Source: an uncultured Collinsella sp. (GTDB taxonomy: Bacteria > Actinomycetota > Coriobacteriia > Coriobacteriales > Coriobacteriaceae). From it: 12,978 nucleotides of DNA. The position numbers and the translations under genes were made by a program. The stretch covers positions 1-12,978 of the forward strand of contig USFK01000025.1 in NCBI GenBank assembly GCA_900553935.1, read 5' to 3'. The notes under the pieces are model-generated. The model did not search any database. It was not told the origin of the DNA and worked only from the letters and a program-made list of their open reading frames with translations. This document shows, one piece after another, positions 7,035 to 12,978 of this stretch (its first letter is position 1; each line of letters opens with the position of its first letter).

Positions 7035-8546
7035 ATGTCTCAAAATTTGACTCGGGTGATTGTTACTACCGATATGGAAGTCGATGATATGAACTCACTT
7101 GTTCATTTGGCTCTGTATCTTAATTTGCTTGATGTGCAGGCTGTGGTGTATACGGCTTCGCAGTATCACTTTCTTGGGGATGGAGTTCATACGCTCGGCG
7201 AGGTGAATTCGCATTGGCGGACCAAGGGTGTGCGCTCCTATACCTGGGATGTTGTGCCTCATGAGCCCGATCCGCTGGCCGGCGAGCTTCGCGAGTATCG
7301 GCCTTTTCCCGAGCATTGGATCGAAAGTCTTTGGAGCAACGAATACGCCCAGGCTTGGCCGCAGCTGCAGGCCAATGCCGTTGCCGCCGGCGAGCCGTCC
7401 TTCCCCACGCCCGCACAGATGATTGAGCGTACGTTTGTGGGAAATGTTGCTTTTGAGGGTGATGTGACTGAGGAGACGCCCGGTTCGCGCGTCATCGCCG
7501 ATGCCATCATGGACGACGACCCCCGCACGCTGTGGCTGCTCAGCTGGGGTGGTATGAATACTATCGTTCGTGCCCTCATGAGTATTGCCGAGCGTTATCA
7601 CGACACACCCGAGTGGCCCGCCGTACAGCAGCGGGTCTATCAGAAGGTGCGCGTGATGGGCGTTGCCGATGGCGTGGGACAGGACAACTCGTGGCTCGAC
7701 CATGGGCGCGAGCTCTTTCCCGAGCTCGTCTTTTGGCGTGTGCCCTATATGTATGGCGGCTATGTCGACGCCAAGACGGCTCAGCCCGATACGCTGCCGC
7801 TGTTTAAGGCTCCTTGGCCTGCACAGAACCTCACGCAGGGCAACGGCCCCCTCATGGCGCGCTATATGCTCTATGGCGATGGCAAGGTCTACGAAAACGA
7901 GCCCGAGCGCTTTCAGTTTGGCAAGCATGCCCGTCTGGATTGGGGTCTGGAAGGCATGCCCGCGATGCAGTTTGAGCGCGGCGACTTTATGGCCGAAGGT
8001 GACAGCATGACCTATATTCCGCTGCTGCCGTTTGGCCTGCGCGGTATCGACGACCGCGGCTTCGACACACTGCTCGGCCGCATGTTTCTTGATGGGCATC
8101 CTGATGCAAACGCACCCGCCGGTTTTGCCGCTATCAGCACGCCCGCAGACGACAATCCCAATCCCTACCTGCGCGCTTATCAGGAAGACTTTGCCGCCCG
8201 CGCGCAATGGTGCGCCCATGATCCGGCCATCTGCTCGCATCCGGCACATGTTGTCGAGGTCACGGCCGACCGCAGCGCCGCAGCCGGCGAGCGCATCGAC
8301 CTTGCGGCGACCATCGTCGACCCCGACGACCGCGGCTTCGACGCACATTGGGATATCGCCGTGGACCCGTCGAGCTATGCAGGCGTCCAGGATCTGTCGA
8401 TGTGGCAAGAATGCACGGTAGACACCGCTTTCATCGTGCCCGCCGACGCACGACCCGACGACCGCTTTGTGCTCACCCTCACCGTGCTGACGCACGCCGA
8501 GCGCCCCTGCACCCGCTACGCCCAGGTCGCCGTGACTGTGGCGTAG
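7035..8546 (+). CDS. Sde182/DUF1593 nucleoside-hydrolase-like protein, cytoplasmic
   Basis: A 503-residue protein with the nucleoside-hydrolase-like fold of the Sde182 (DUF1593) family. The N-terminal motif RVIVTTDMEVDDMNSLVHL supplies D13, D17 and D18, equivalent to the calcium-binding aspartates of nucleoside hydrolases, and LLSWGGMNTIVRAL is a further family motif. Residues ~400-503 are beta-rich and match the Sde182 C-terminal Ig-like domain. Sde182 homologues occur in plant-polysaccharide loci and some are called cellulose-binding, but the reaction is not settled. Most relatives I know are secreted; this one has no signal peptide. I use ATG 7035 because GGAG at 7023-7026 is a usable ribosome-binding site, whereas the in-frame TTG at 7017 would place that site inside the gene. 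The first ~170 bases are visibly richer in A/T and T-ending codons than the rest. Confidence 0.8.
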   Translation: MSQNLTRVIVTTDMEVDDMNSLVHLALYLNLLDVQAVVYTASQYHFLGDGVHTLGEVNSHWRTKGVRSYTWDVVPHEPDPLAGELREYRPFPEHWIESLWSNEYAQAWPQLQANAVAAGEPSFPTPAQMIERTFVGNVAFEGDVTEETPGSRVIADAIMDDDPRTLWLLSWGGMNTIVRALMSIAERYHDTPEWPAVQQRVYQKVRVMGVADGVGQDNSWLDHGRELFPELVFWRVPYMYGGYVDAKTAQPDTLPLFKAPWPAQNLTQGNGPLMARYMLYGDGKVYENEPERFQFGKHARLDWGLEGMPAMQFERGDFMAEGDSMTYIPLLPFGLRGIDDRGFDTLLGRMFLDGHPDANAPAGFAAISTPADDNPNPYLRAYQEDFAARAQWCAHDPAICSHPAHVVEVTADRSAAAGERIDLAATIVDPDDRGFDAHWDIAVDPSSYAGVQDLSMWQECTVDTAFIVPADARPDDRFVLTLTVLTHAERPCTRYAQVAVTVA

Positions 8547-8569
8547 CAAGGACAGCGCCAATATTCAAC

Positions 8570-8590
8570 AAAGAGCGTCCCCAGGTACCA
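8570..8590. repeat. GTCCCCA repeat unit
   Basis: AAAGAGCGTCCCCAGGTACC matches the consensus seen at 1781, 11505 and 11534 (a purine-rich lead, YGTCCCCA, then RRTGCC). It lies 24 bases after the stop codon of the Sde182-like gene. No T run is associated with it. Confidence 0.6.
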
Positions 8591-8612
8591 AACGAGCGAG
8601 GATTTTTGGACA

Positions 8613-8708
8613 CCCAAATGACGAGAGTGGATAATCTCCCACTTTGAGCCTGCACACAGGCCAAAAACGGGAGATTATCCACTCTCACTCTACGGGTACT
8701 CATTGGGG
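8613..8708. repeat. ~95-bp palindromic intergenic element, copy 2
   Basis: 18-base arms at 8623-8640 and 8669-8686 are perfect inverted repeats. The inner hairpin is GCCTG-CACA-CAGGC, which differs from copy 1 at 1842-1934 yet stays paired. Outer CCCAAATGAC and the inverted TCATTGGG end the element. It has the same orientation as copy 1. Confidence 0.85.
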
Positions 8709-8750
8709 ACGTACTTAAATGACTAGTCAGACAAGAACGTCCAAGTGCCA
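8698..8750. repeat. Inverted copy of the 27-nt hairpin repeat plus GTCC-AAGTGCC unit
   Basis: Positions 8698-8724 are the reverse complement of the 27-nt repeat with one mismatch. It is followed by the palindrome TGACTAGTCA (8719-8728), part of which recurs at 11561. AGAACGTCCAAGTGCCA (8734-8750) is a shortened GTCCCCA unit. Confidence 0.65.
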
Positions 8751-8787
8751 AAAAAGGGGCGCCGTCGGAATATCCCGGCGGTGTCCC
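8750..8787 (-). terminator. Rho-independent terminator of PTS gene 2
   Basis: On the minus strand the stem is CGCCG...CGGCG with inner GGA/TCC pairs and outer GGG/CCC pairs, followed directly by CCCC and six T residues (8755-8750). It begins 45 bases after the PTS 2 stop codon. Confidence 0.8.
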
Positions 8788-8832
8788 TTGCGCTGAACTG
8801 TCCCCCAGAGGAGAAAATACCTGTAGGAAGCG

Positions 8833-10254
8833 TTACTCCTCGTCAAGCTCGGCCTGGTCGGCCTCGGTGATGCCAAAGAAGAAGGCGAGCACGGCGGAGA
8901 CGATAAAGGCCACGGCAAAGCAGATGCCAAAGTTGATGAGGTTGCCCATACCCGGGGTGAGGTAGCCCAGGAACACCAGGAAGTTGGAGTTGGCGCCCGG
9001 CATGCCCAGCGTCACGCCCAGAATGCCGGCGAGCAGACCAGAGATGGCGCCGCCGATAACCATGCAGGGAATCATACGCTTAAAGCGCATGATGCAGCCA
9101 AACAACGCGGGCTCGGTCACGCCACCGAGGATAGCCGAGATGACATAACCAAAGGTCAGGGCCTTCTCCTCCTTGTTGCGGATGCGCAGCGCGGCACCAA
9201 ACACGGCACCCCACACGGCAATCATGGCAAAGTTGGACGCAACAAAGATGAACTTGTCCTCGCCCAGCGCCATAAAGGTAGCGAGCGCCGGCATGATCAC
9301 GGCGATGTGCATACCAGTCAGAACAAACAGCTGCCACAGACCGCCGACGATTGCCATGGCGATGTAGAAGCCGATACCGGTGCCCGCCATACCAAAGAGG
9401 ACGGCGGAGAGCAGGTTACCGAGCTCGTTGCCGATAGGACCAAGCACGATAAGCTCGATGGGCACCATAACGACCATCGTAAAGAACGGCGTAAAGACGG
9501 TAGACAGAACGTCCGGCACAATCTTCTTAAAAAACTTCTCGACCCAGTAGAGCGCGGCGCAGGAAAGCAGGATCGGCAGAACCGTCTGCTGGTAGTTCTG
9601 CAGCGGAGCGCTGATGCCATAGACCGTGAGCGAGGTCTCGCCGCTCTGGGCAAGCGCCACGATGTCGGGGCAGATGAGGATACCGCCGCAGAACATGCCG
9701 AGCACCGGACTCGCACCGATCTTCTTGGCCGCGCTGTAGCCCAGATAGACCGGCAGCAGGTACATGGCCGCGTCAAACAGGTAGGTGTAGAACAGCAGGT
9801 AGGTGGGATCGGTCTCGGGCACCAGGTTAAAGACCTGCGGACCGATGAGCGTGCCGATACACTTGAACAGGCCACCGGCCATCAAGATGGGGATCAACGC
9901 CACCATGGAGCCGGACAGGTAGTTGAGGATGTTGTTGCCGATCACCTTGGGCGTGAGCTTTTGCTTAGGTGCATCGAGGTTCTCGTCGATTGCGGCGCTC
10001 TTGGCAAAGCCGCCCATTGCACACACCTCGTCATAGACCTTGGGCACGTTCTGGCCGATGATGACCTGGTACTGACCGCCCGACTCCTGGGCACCGATGA
10101 CACCCTTGATCTTTTTGACCTTGTTGGTATCGGGAATACCGTTGTCCTTGAGCGTGAAGCGCAGACGCGTCATGCAGTGCGTCACGCCCGAGACGTTCTC
10201 CTTGCCGCCGACGGCTGCAAGCACGTCCTCGGCAATCTTCTTGTTGTCGGCCAT
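8833..10254 (-). CDS. PTS permease subunit IIBC, glucose/beta-glucoside superfamily (PTS 2)
   Basis: A 473-residue IIBC permease, the same length as PTS 1 and clearly its paralogue along the whole protein. The IIB domain (~1-85) has C27 in HCMTRLRFTLKD, the phosphorylation site. The IIC domain (~100-460) has about ten membrane segments and GVTEPALFG (residues 378-386, E381). No IIA domain follows; the protein ends in an acidic tail. The start ATG 10254 has an ideal AAGGAGGT site 5 bases upstream. It lies 158 bases downstream of a PRD antiterminator on the same strand, the classic licT/bglG-PTS arrangement, so antitermination control by that neighbour is likely. No glycosidase or phosphatase gene accompanies it in the window, so the substrate stays open. 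Confidence 0.92.
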   Translation of the reverse strand: MADNKKIAEDVLAAVGGKENVSGVTHCMTRLRFTLKDNGIPDTNKVKKIKGVIGAQESGGQYQVIIGQNVPKVYDEVCAMGGFAKSAAIDENLDAPKQKLTPKVIGNNILNYLSGSMVALIPILMAGGLFKCIGTLIGPQVFNLVPETDPTYLLFYTYLFDAAMYLLPVYLGYSAAKKIGASPVLGMFCGGILICPDIVALAQSGETSLTVYGISAPLQNYQQTVLPILLSCAALYWVEKFFKKIVPDVLSTVFTPFFTMVVMVPIELIVLGPIGNELGNLLSAVLFGMAGTGIGFYIAMAIVGGLWQLFVLTGMHIAVIMPALATFMALGEDKFIFVASNFAMIAVWGAVFGAALRIRNKEEKALTFGYVISAILGGVTEPALFGCIMRFKRMIPCMVIGGAISGLLAGILGVTLGMPGANSNFLVFLGYLTPGMGNLINFGICFAVAFIVSAVLAFFFGITEADQAELDEE

Positions 10255-10361
10255 AATGACCTCCTTTTCTCGCGGGACCCGCCCGCCGGCACCTCTACGG
10301 CGCCCTCAACAACCCGTCGCCCGGCTGCCGCGATTTGTAAGGGGTATGGGGAGCTTCGCGG

Positions 10362-10402
10362 CGGCCTCAGGCCGGTTTACCTGCAGCGATAACCGACGCT
10401 GC
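10362..10402 (-). promoter_or_regulatory. Leader with overlapping alternative hairpins between PRD gene and PTS 2
   Basis: Three stems share bases here. GCAGCG/CGCTGC pairs at 10383-10388 and 10397-10402. CGGTT/AACCG pairs at 10373-10377 and 10391-10395. CGGCC/GGCCG pairs at 10362-10374 with a 3-base loop. The first two exclude each other. The stretch GGTTATCGCTGCAGGTAAACC recalls parts of LicT-type RAT sites (CTG...CAGG.AAACC) but lacks their apical loop, so I do not call it a RAT. No U-run terminator is visible before the PTS start. Confidence 0.35.
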
Positions 10403-10412
10403 TGCGGTATAT

Positions 10413-11255
10413 CTACACCCGGGGGTGCGAGATACGATGAATGTGCATGAGCACGTATAGCTTCTCGGAGTCGCTGATCTGGCATCCAAAATGTTCCTCG
10501 ATAAGCACGCAGGCGTAGTCGAGAACCTCAGCCGAACGGCCCATCTCGCCGCGCACGGTTCCGTAAAGCTCCGCGCCGTCGGTGTTCATGGGCTCACCGG
10601 TACGAATGCGCCCAAACAAATAGTGGATATGGGTAGCGAAGCGTGCAAACTCAAAGCCGTGACGGTCGACCTCGATTCCGTAGGTCTTCTCGATCCTTGC
10701 GATGATGGCGCCAATGAGACGTTCATCGTCGCGGGCCTCGGCGTCGGTTTCGGCCTCCTTCTCGGGCGCCAGACGCGCGTTGAGCAGGCACATGGCGATC
10801 CCCACGCCCTCGCTCTCTGCAAGCTCCACATTGAGGCCATCGAAGATACGCCTGAGGGCAAAAACGCCCACCTTGTACTCGATGGGATACATCTGCGCCA
10901 CGTCATAGGCGAGCGGCATCTGCACGGTAATGCCGCGCTTGGCGCGCTGCAGGGCAAAAGTAATGTGGTCTGCAAGGGCGAGCACGGCGTTGTGACTAAG
11001 TTCGTAGGGGAGCTCCAGGTCGGCGGCCTGAATGATTTCGGCAGAGACCGCGAGCACGCGGGGCGATAGCTCTTCGAGAAGCGCCAGGTAATGTTCGTCC
11101 ACGTTGTAGAAGGTGCGCTCGATAGCGGCGAGCGGCAGGTCACCCGTCTCCTTGTCGATAGCGAAGGCGATGCCCTTGCCAAACGCAACGACGCTTCGAC
11201 CCTTTGAGTCGGTGCACATAACTGCGTTGTTGTTGATTCGCTTGACGACCTTCAC
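10413..11255 (-). CDS. BglG/LicT-type transcriptional antiterminator (PRD protein)
   Basis: A 280-residue RNA-binding antiterminator, the usual length for LicT. Residues 1-55 form the co-antiterminator RNA-binding domain, with KRINNNAV at the start and VAFGKGIAF. Two PTS regulation domains follow (~65-165 and ~175-280). PRD1 keeps H97 in LADHITFA, but its second expected histidine is C156 in IAMCLLNARL. PRD2 keeps H209 in FATHIHY and H271 in LMHIHRI. I start at GTG 11255: it aligns with family starts and follows AAGGGAAG, while the ATG at 11336 would add 27 residues rich in arginine not found in the family. It lies upstream of PTS 2 on the same strand and probably controls it through PTS-dependent phosphorylation. 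Confidence 0.9.
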   Translation of the reverse strand: MKVVKRINNNAVMCTDSKGRSVVAFGKGIAFAIDKETGDLPLAAIERTFYNVDEHYLALLEELSPRVLAVSAEIIQAADLELPYELSHNAVLALADHITFALQRAKRGITVQMPLAYDVAQMYPIEYKVGVFALRRIFDGLNVELAESEGVGIAMCLLNARLAPEKEAETDAEARDDERLIGAIIARIEKTYGIEVDRHGFEFARFATHIHYLFGRIRTGEPMNTDGAELYGTVRGEMGRSAEVLDYACVLIEEHFGCQISDSEKLYVLMHIHRISHPRV

Positions 11256-11373
11256 AGTTCTTCCCTTCGGCAACGGCGTTCTACGGCGGCGCATGGCGTG
11301 CATGCGCGGGCGCAAATCGACGAGCCGCCCGATCATGCCTCGAAGGGAGTCGCACTCAAGCTGAGCTCTGACT

Positions 11374-11406
11374 GTTATTTAAGCGTCATTGAATCGCTTT
11401 AATAAC
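11374..11406. promoter_or_regulatory. 12-bp inverted repeat upstream of the PRD gene
   Basis: GTTATTTAAGCG (11374-11385) and CGCTTTAATAAC (11395-11406) are inverted with one mismatch around a 9-base centre. It lies about 120 bases upstream of the GTG start in the only AT-rich part of the gap, so it may be an operator overlapping the promoter; no confident -35/-10 pair is visible. A separate hairpin, GCGCATG-GCGTG-CATGCGC, sits at 11289-11307 in the leader. Confidence 0.35.
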
Positions 11407-11427
11407 GGAATTGTGGCCGCGCCTGGC

Positions 11428-11457
11428 GAACGGTCGGCATTAATCGGTGAACGGTCG
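11428..11457. repeat. Direct repeat GAACGGTCG, 21-bp period
   Basis: GAACGGTCG occurs at 11428-11436 and again at 11449-11457, exactly 21 bases apart, about two helical turns. It could be a paired protein-binding site in the gap between the PRD gene and the zinc-ribbon genes, or chance. Confidence 0.3.
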
Positions 11458-11499
11458 ATTCCCTGCGCGGCCGACGCCGCCTCCCGTTTAGAGGTAGCC

Positions 11500-11603
11500 C
11501 CCAGGCAAGGAGTGTCCCCAGGTGCCGGCACAAAAGGAACGTCCCCAAGTGCCAACCCCATGACTAGTCGTTTACCACTCATTTAAGTACGTCCCCAATG
11601 AGT
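11500..11603. repeat. Repeat cluster 3: two GTCCCCA units and the 27-nt hairpin
   Basis: CCAGGCAAGGAGTGTCCCCA (11501-11520) is followed by the palindrome GTGCCGGCAC (11522-11531). A second unit, AAAGGAACGTCCCCAAGTGCC, starts at 11534. TGACTAGTCG at 11561 follows, then an exact copy of the 27-nt ACTCATT hairpin at 11577-11603. No palindromic ~95-bp element is present here. The gap 11256-11724 holds no gene that I can support. Confidence 0.75.
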
Positions 11604-11678
11604 AGGAAAAATGGGCCATGTGTCCCAGTTGTGGAGACTCCTTGAGCCGTCTGGGTATCGTGAAAGGCTGCGCACTCC

Positions 11679-11720
11679 CCCATCATCAAAGGTGACACAC
11701 GCTACCAGTTGATGGGAGGC
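11679..11720 (+). promoter_or_regulatory. Leader stem partly covering the ribosome-binding site of the zinc-ribbon gene
   Basis: CCCATCA (11679-11685) can pair with TGATGGG (11710-11716), whose last three bases begin the Shine-Dalgarno GGGAGGC (11714-11720). This would partly mask translation start at 11725. The 24-base loop makes the stem modest. Confidence 0.25.
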
Positions 11721-11724
11721 AGCC

Positions 11725-12390
11725 ATGGGCTTCTTTGACAAGATGTTCGAGAAGAAAGAGTGCGTCGGCAAGCTCTCCCCCTACTTTCACGGCTATCGCT
11801 CCAGCACCGCGGACGATATCCGCGAGCAGCTCGCCTACCGCGAGGCCAATGCCGAGCGTCTGGCGTCGTTCAACCCCACGCGCACGCTTTCTGCCGGGCG
11901 CACCAACATCATGCTCGACGAGGACGCGGGCCTGCTGATCATTACCTCGCAGAGCCGCTGGCGCGACGCCAATCCCGACATCATCGAGTTCTCGCAGGTA
12001 CTCGGCTGCGATATGGATATCGACGAGCATCGCACCGAAATCTATCGCGAGACCGAGGACGGCGAGCGCGAGAGCTACAACCCGCCGCGCTACGACCTGG
12101 ATTACGACTTTAATCTGACCATCCACGTCAACACGCCGTACTTTACCGAGATCAACCTGCGCGTGAACGACTCCACCATCGATCAGCGCGGTTCCATCGA
12201 ATACCGCGAGGCCAAGCGCCAGGCAACCGAGGTCCGCGACGCGCTAGTGCAGCTGCGACAGGAGACACGCGACAGCGTCGTGGCCGCCAAGGCCCCCAAG
12301 ACCGCAGTGACCTGCCCCTTCTGCGGAGCCACCACCATTCCCGATGCCAGCGGGCGCTGCGAATACTGCGGCGGCGCCATCGGCGCATAG
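11725..12390 (+). CDS. DUF4428-type zinc-ribbon protein lacking its N-terminal ribbon
   Basis: A 221-residue soluble protein. Residues ~18-160 match the conserved core of DUF4428-type proteins from memory: KLSPYF, a helix with IREQLAYREAN, then LDEDAGLLIITS, NPDIIEFSQVLGCDMDIDE, and a beta strand NLTIHVNTPYFTEINLRV. The C-terminus holds a zinc ribbon with C197, C200, C212 and C215. Relatives as I recall them begin with another four-cysteine ribbon; here only C13 remains, directly before KLSPYF. Function is unknown; the name is structural. ATG 11725 follows GGGAGGC. The next gene starts 24 bases after the stop, so the two are probably cotranscribed and may act together. Confidence 0.7.
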   Translation: MGFFDKMFEKKECVGKLSPYFHGYRSSTADDIREQLAYREANAERLASFNPTRTLSAGRTNIMLDEDAGLLIITSQSRWRDANPDIIEFSQVLGCDMDIDEHRTEIYRETEDGERESYNPPRYDLDYDFNLTIHVNTPYFTEINLRVNDSTIDQRGSIEYREAKRQATEVRDALVQLRQETRDSVVAAKAPKTAVTCPFCGATTIPDASGRCEYCGGAIGA

Positions 12391-12414
12391 CCTCCGGCAC
12401 GGAAAGGACCGATC

Positions 12415-12978
12415 ATGGCCTTCGAGAGCGTCAACTATCAGTGCCCCGCATGCGGCGGCCCCCTTCACTTTGCCAGTGCCGAGCAAAAGCTCGTCTGCGA
12501 CTACTGCGATTCGCGCTTTGAAGTCGAAGAAGTCGAGGCCCTCTACCGCGAGCACCAGGACAAGGCAGATGCCAAAGCCGATGCCGCGGCAGCGGCCCCC
12601 AAGCCTGCTGTCGATGATGCCGTGCAGGAGCTGGCTCAAAACGCCGGCTACATCTGCTCGTCGTGCGGCGCCGAGCTGGTGTCCGACGGCACCGTCGCCG
12701 TCACCACCTGCCCGTACTGCGGCAACTCCGCCGTAGCGCCCGGTCAGCTTTCGGGCGACTTCTCACCCGACCTGGTAATTCCGTTTAAACTCGGACGCGA
12801 CGACGTCACAGCCGCACTCAAGGAACACTACAAGGGCAAGATCTTGCTGCCCAAGAGCTTTGTCACCGGCAACCACATCGACGAGGTCCAAGGTGTCTAC
12901 GTGCCGTTTTGGCTCTACGGCGCCCGCGTTGACGGCGAAGTGTATTTTGACGCGACCAACGAGACCCTGACCGAGAAA
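12415..12978 (+). CDS. TFIIB-type zinc-ribbon protein, 3' end outside the window
   Basis: The first 188 residues of an open frame that continues past the window end. Two four-cysteine ribbons are visible: C10, C13, C28, C31 and C81, C84, C99, C102. Between them is an alanine- and lysine-rich linker (~45-68). After them comes VIPFKLGRDDVTAALKEHY and GVYVPFWLYGARVDGEV, typical of bacterial TFIIB-type zinc-ribbon proteins often misnamed as PriA-like helicases. In other bacteria such genes neighbour SPFH-domain (YdjI-like) and DUF4428 proteins, a membrane-linked group of unknown job; the family is also near Bacillus YdjG. The start ATG 12415 follows AAAGGA at 6 bases. No helicase motif is present. 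Confidence 0.8.
   Translation, partial: MAFESVNYQCPACGGPLHFASAEQKLVCDYCDSRFEVEEVEALYREHQDKADAKADAAAAAPKPAVDDAVQELAQNAGYICSSCGAELVSDGTVAVTTCPYCGNSAVAPGQLSGDFSPDLVIPFKLGRDDVTAALKEHYKGKILLPKSFVTGNHIDEVQGVYVPFWLYGARVDGEVYFDATNETLTEK

Noticed and set aside
7095..8561. Long open frame of 488 codons on the minus strand
   Set aside because: Antisense shadow of the Sde182-like gene; no recognisable domain and no ribosome-binding site supports it.
10373..10395. Canonical LicT RAT element
   Set aside because: The half sites adjoin as CTGCAG with no apical loop, so the standard RAT fold cannot form.
11256..11336. ATG at 11336 as start of the PRD antiterminator
   Set aside because: The added 27 residues are not part of the RNA-binding domain; GTG 11255 fits the family start and has its own Shine-Dalgarno.
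1777..11603. CRISPR array
   Set aside because: Repeats are dispersed, differ in orientation and are not separated by uniform spacers; no cas gene is present.

Overview
The window looks like chromosome of a GC-rich gut actinobacterium of the class Coriobacteriia, most likely Collinsella or a close relative. This rests on family knowledge, not on a search. The grounds are the high GC content, a LuxR-type regulator fused to a multi-spanning membrane domain (a design common in Coriobacteriia), many glucose/beta-glucoside-type PTS permeases, and short dispersed intergenic repeats built around GTCCCCA.

Layout. (1) 66-1610, minus: membrane-embedded LuxR-family regulator, with a run of nine G residues in its Shine-Dalgarno region. 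(2) 1777-1962: repeat cluster containing a ~95-bp palindromic element. (3) 1991-8546: a carbohydrate block. An apiosidase-like (DUF4038) hydrolase and a PTS IIBC permease lie on the minus strand. A divergent AT-rich control region (4953-5434) separates them from an alpha/beta-hydrolase esterase and a Sde182/DUF1593 nucleoside-hydrolase-like protein on the plus strand. A very long hairpin (6784-6906) sits between the two plus-strand genes. (4) 8570-8730: second repeat cluster, with a copy of the ~95-bp palindromic element in the same orientation as the first, so the two copies bracket the block. (5) 8750-11255, minus: a BglG/LicT-type PRD antiterminator followed by a second PTS IIBC paralogue. 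(6) 11256-11724: control region of the antiterminator plus a third repeat cluster. (7) 11725-12978, plus: a zinc-ribbon protein of the DUF4428 type whose first zinc ribbon is missing, then the start of a TFIIB-type zinc-ribbon protein that runs off the window end.

How it may work (inference). PTS permease 1 would import and phosphorylate a glycoside. The three hydrolases all lack signal peptides, so they would act in the cytoplasm: the esterase on an ester or peptide-like bond, the DUF4038 enzyme on a glycosidic bond, and the Sde182-like enzyme possibly on an N-ribosyl-like or glycosyl bond. The substrate is unknown. Both PTS permeases lack a IIA domain and must borrow one encoded elsewhere. 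The second PTS is probably controlled by the adjacent PRD antiterminator. No tRNA, rRNA, CRISPR array, transposase or phage gene was recognised.
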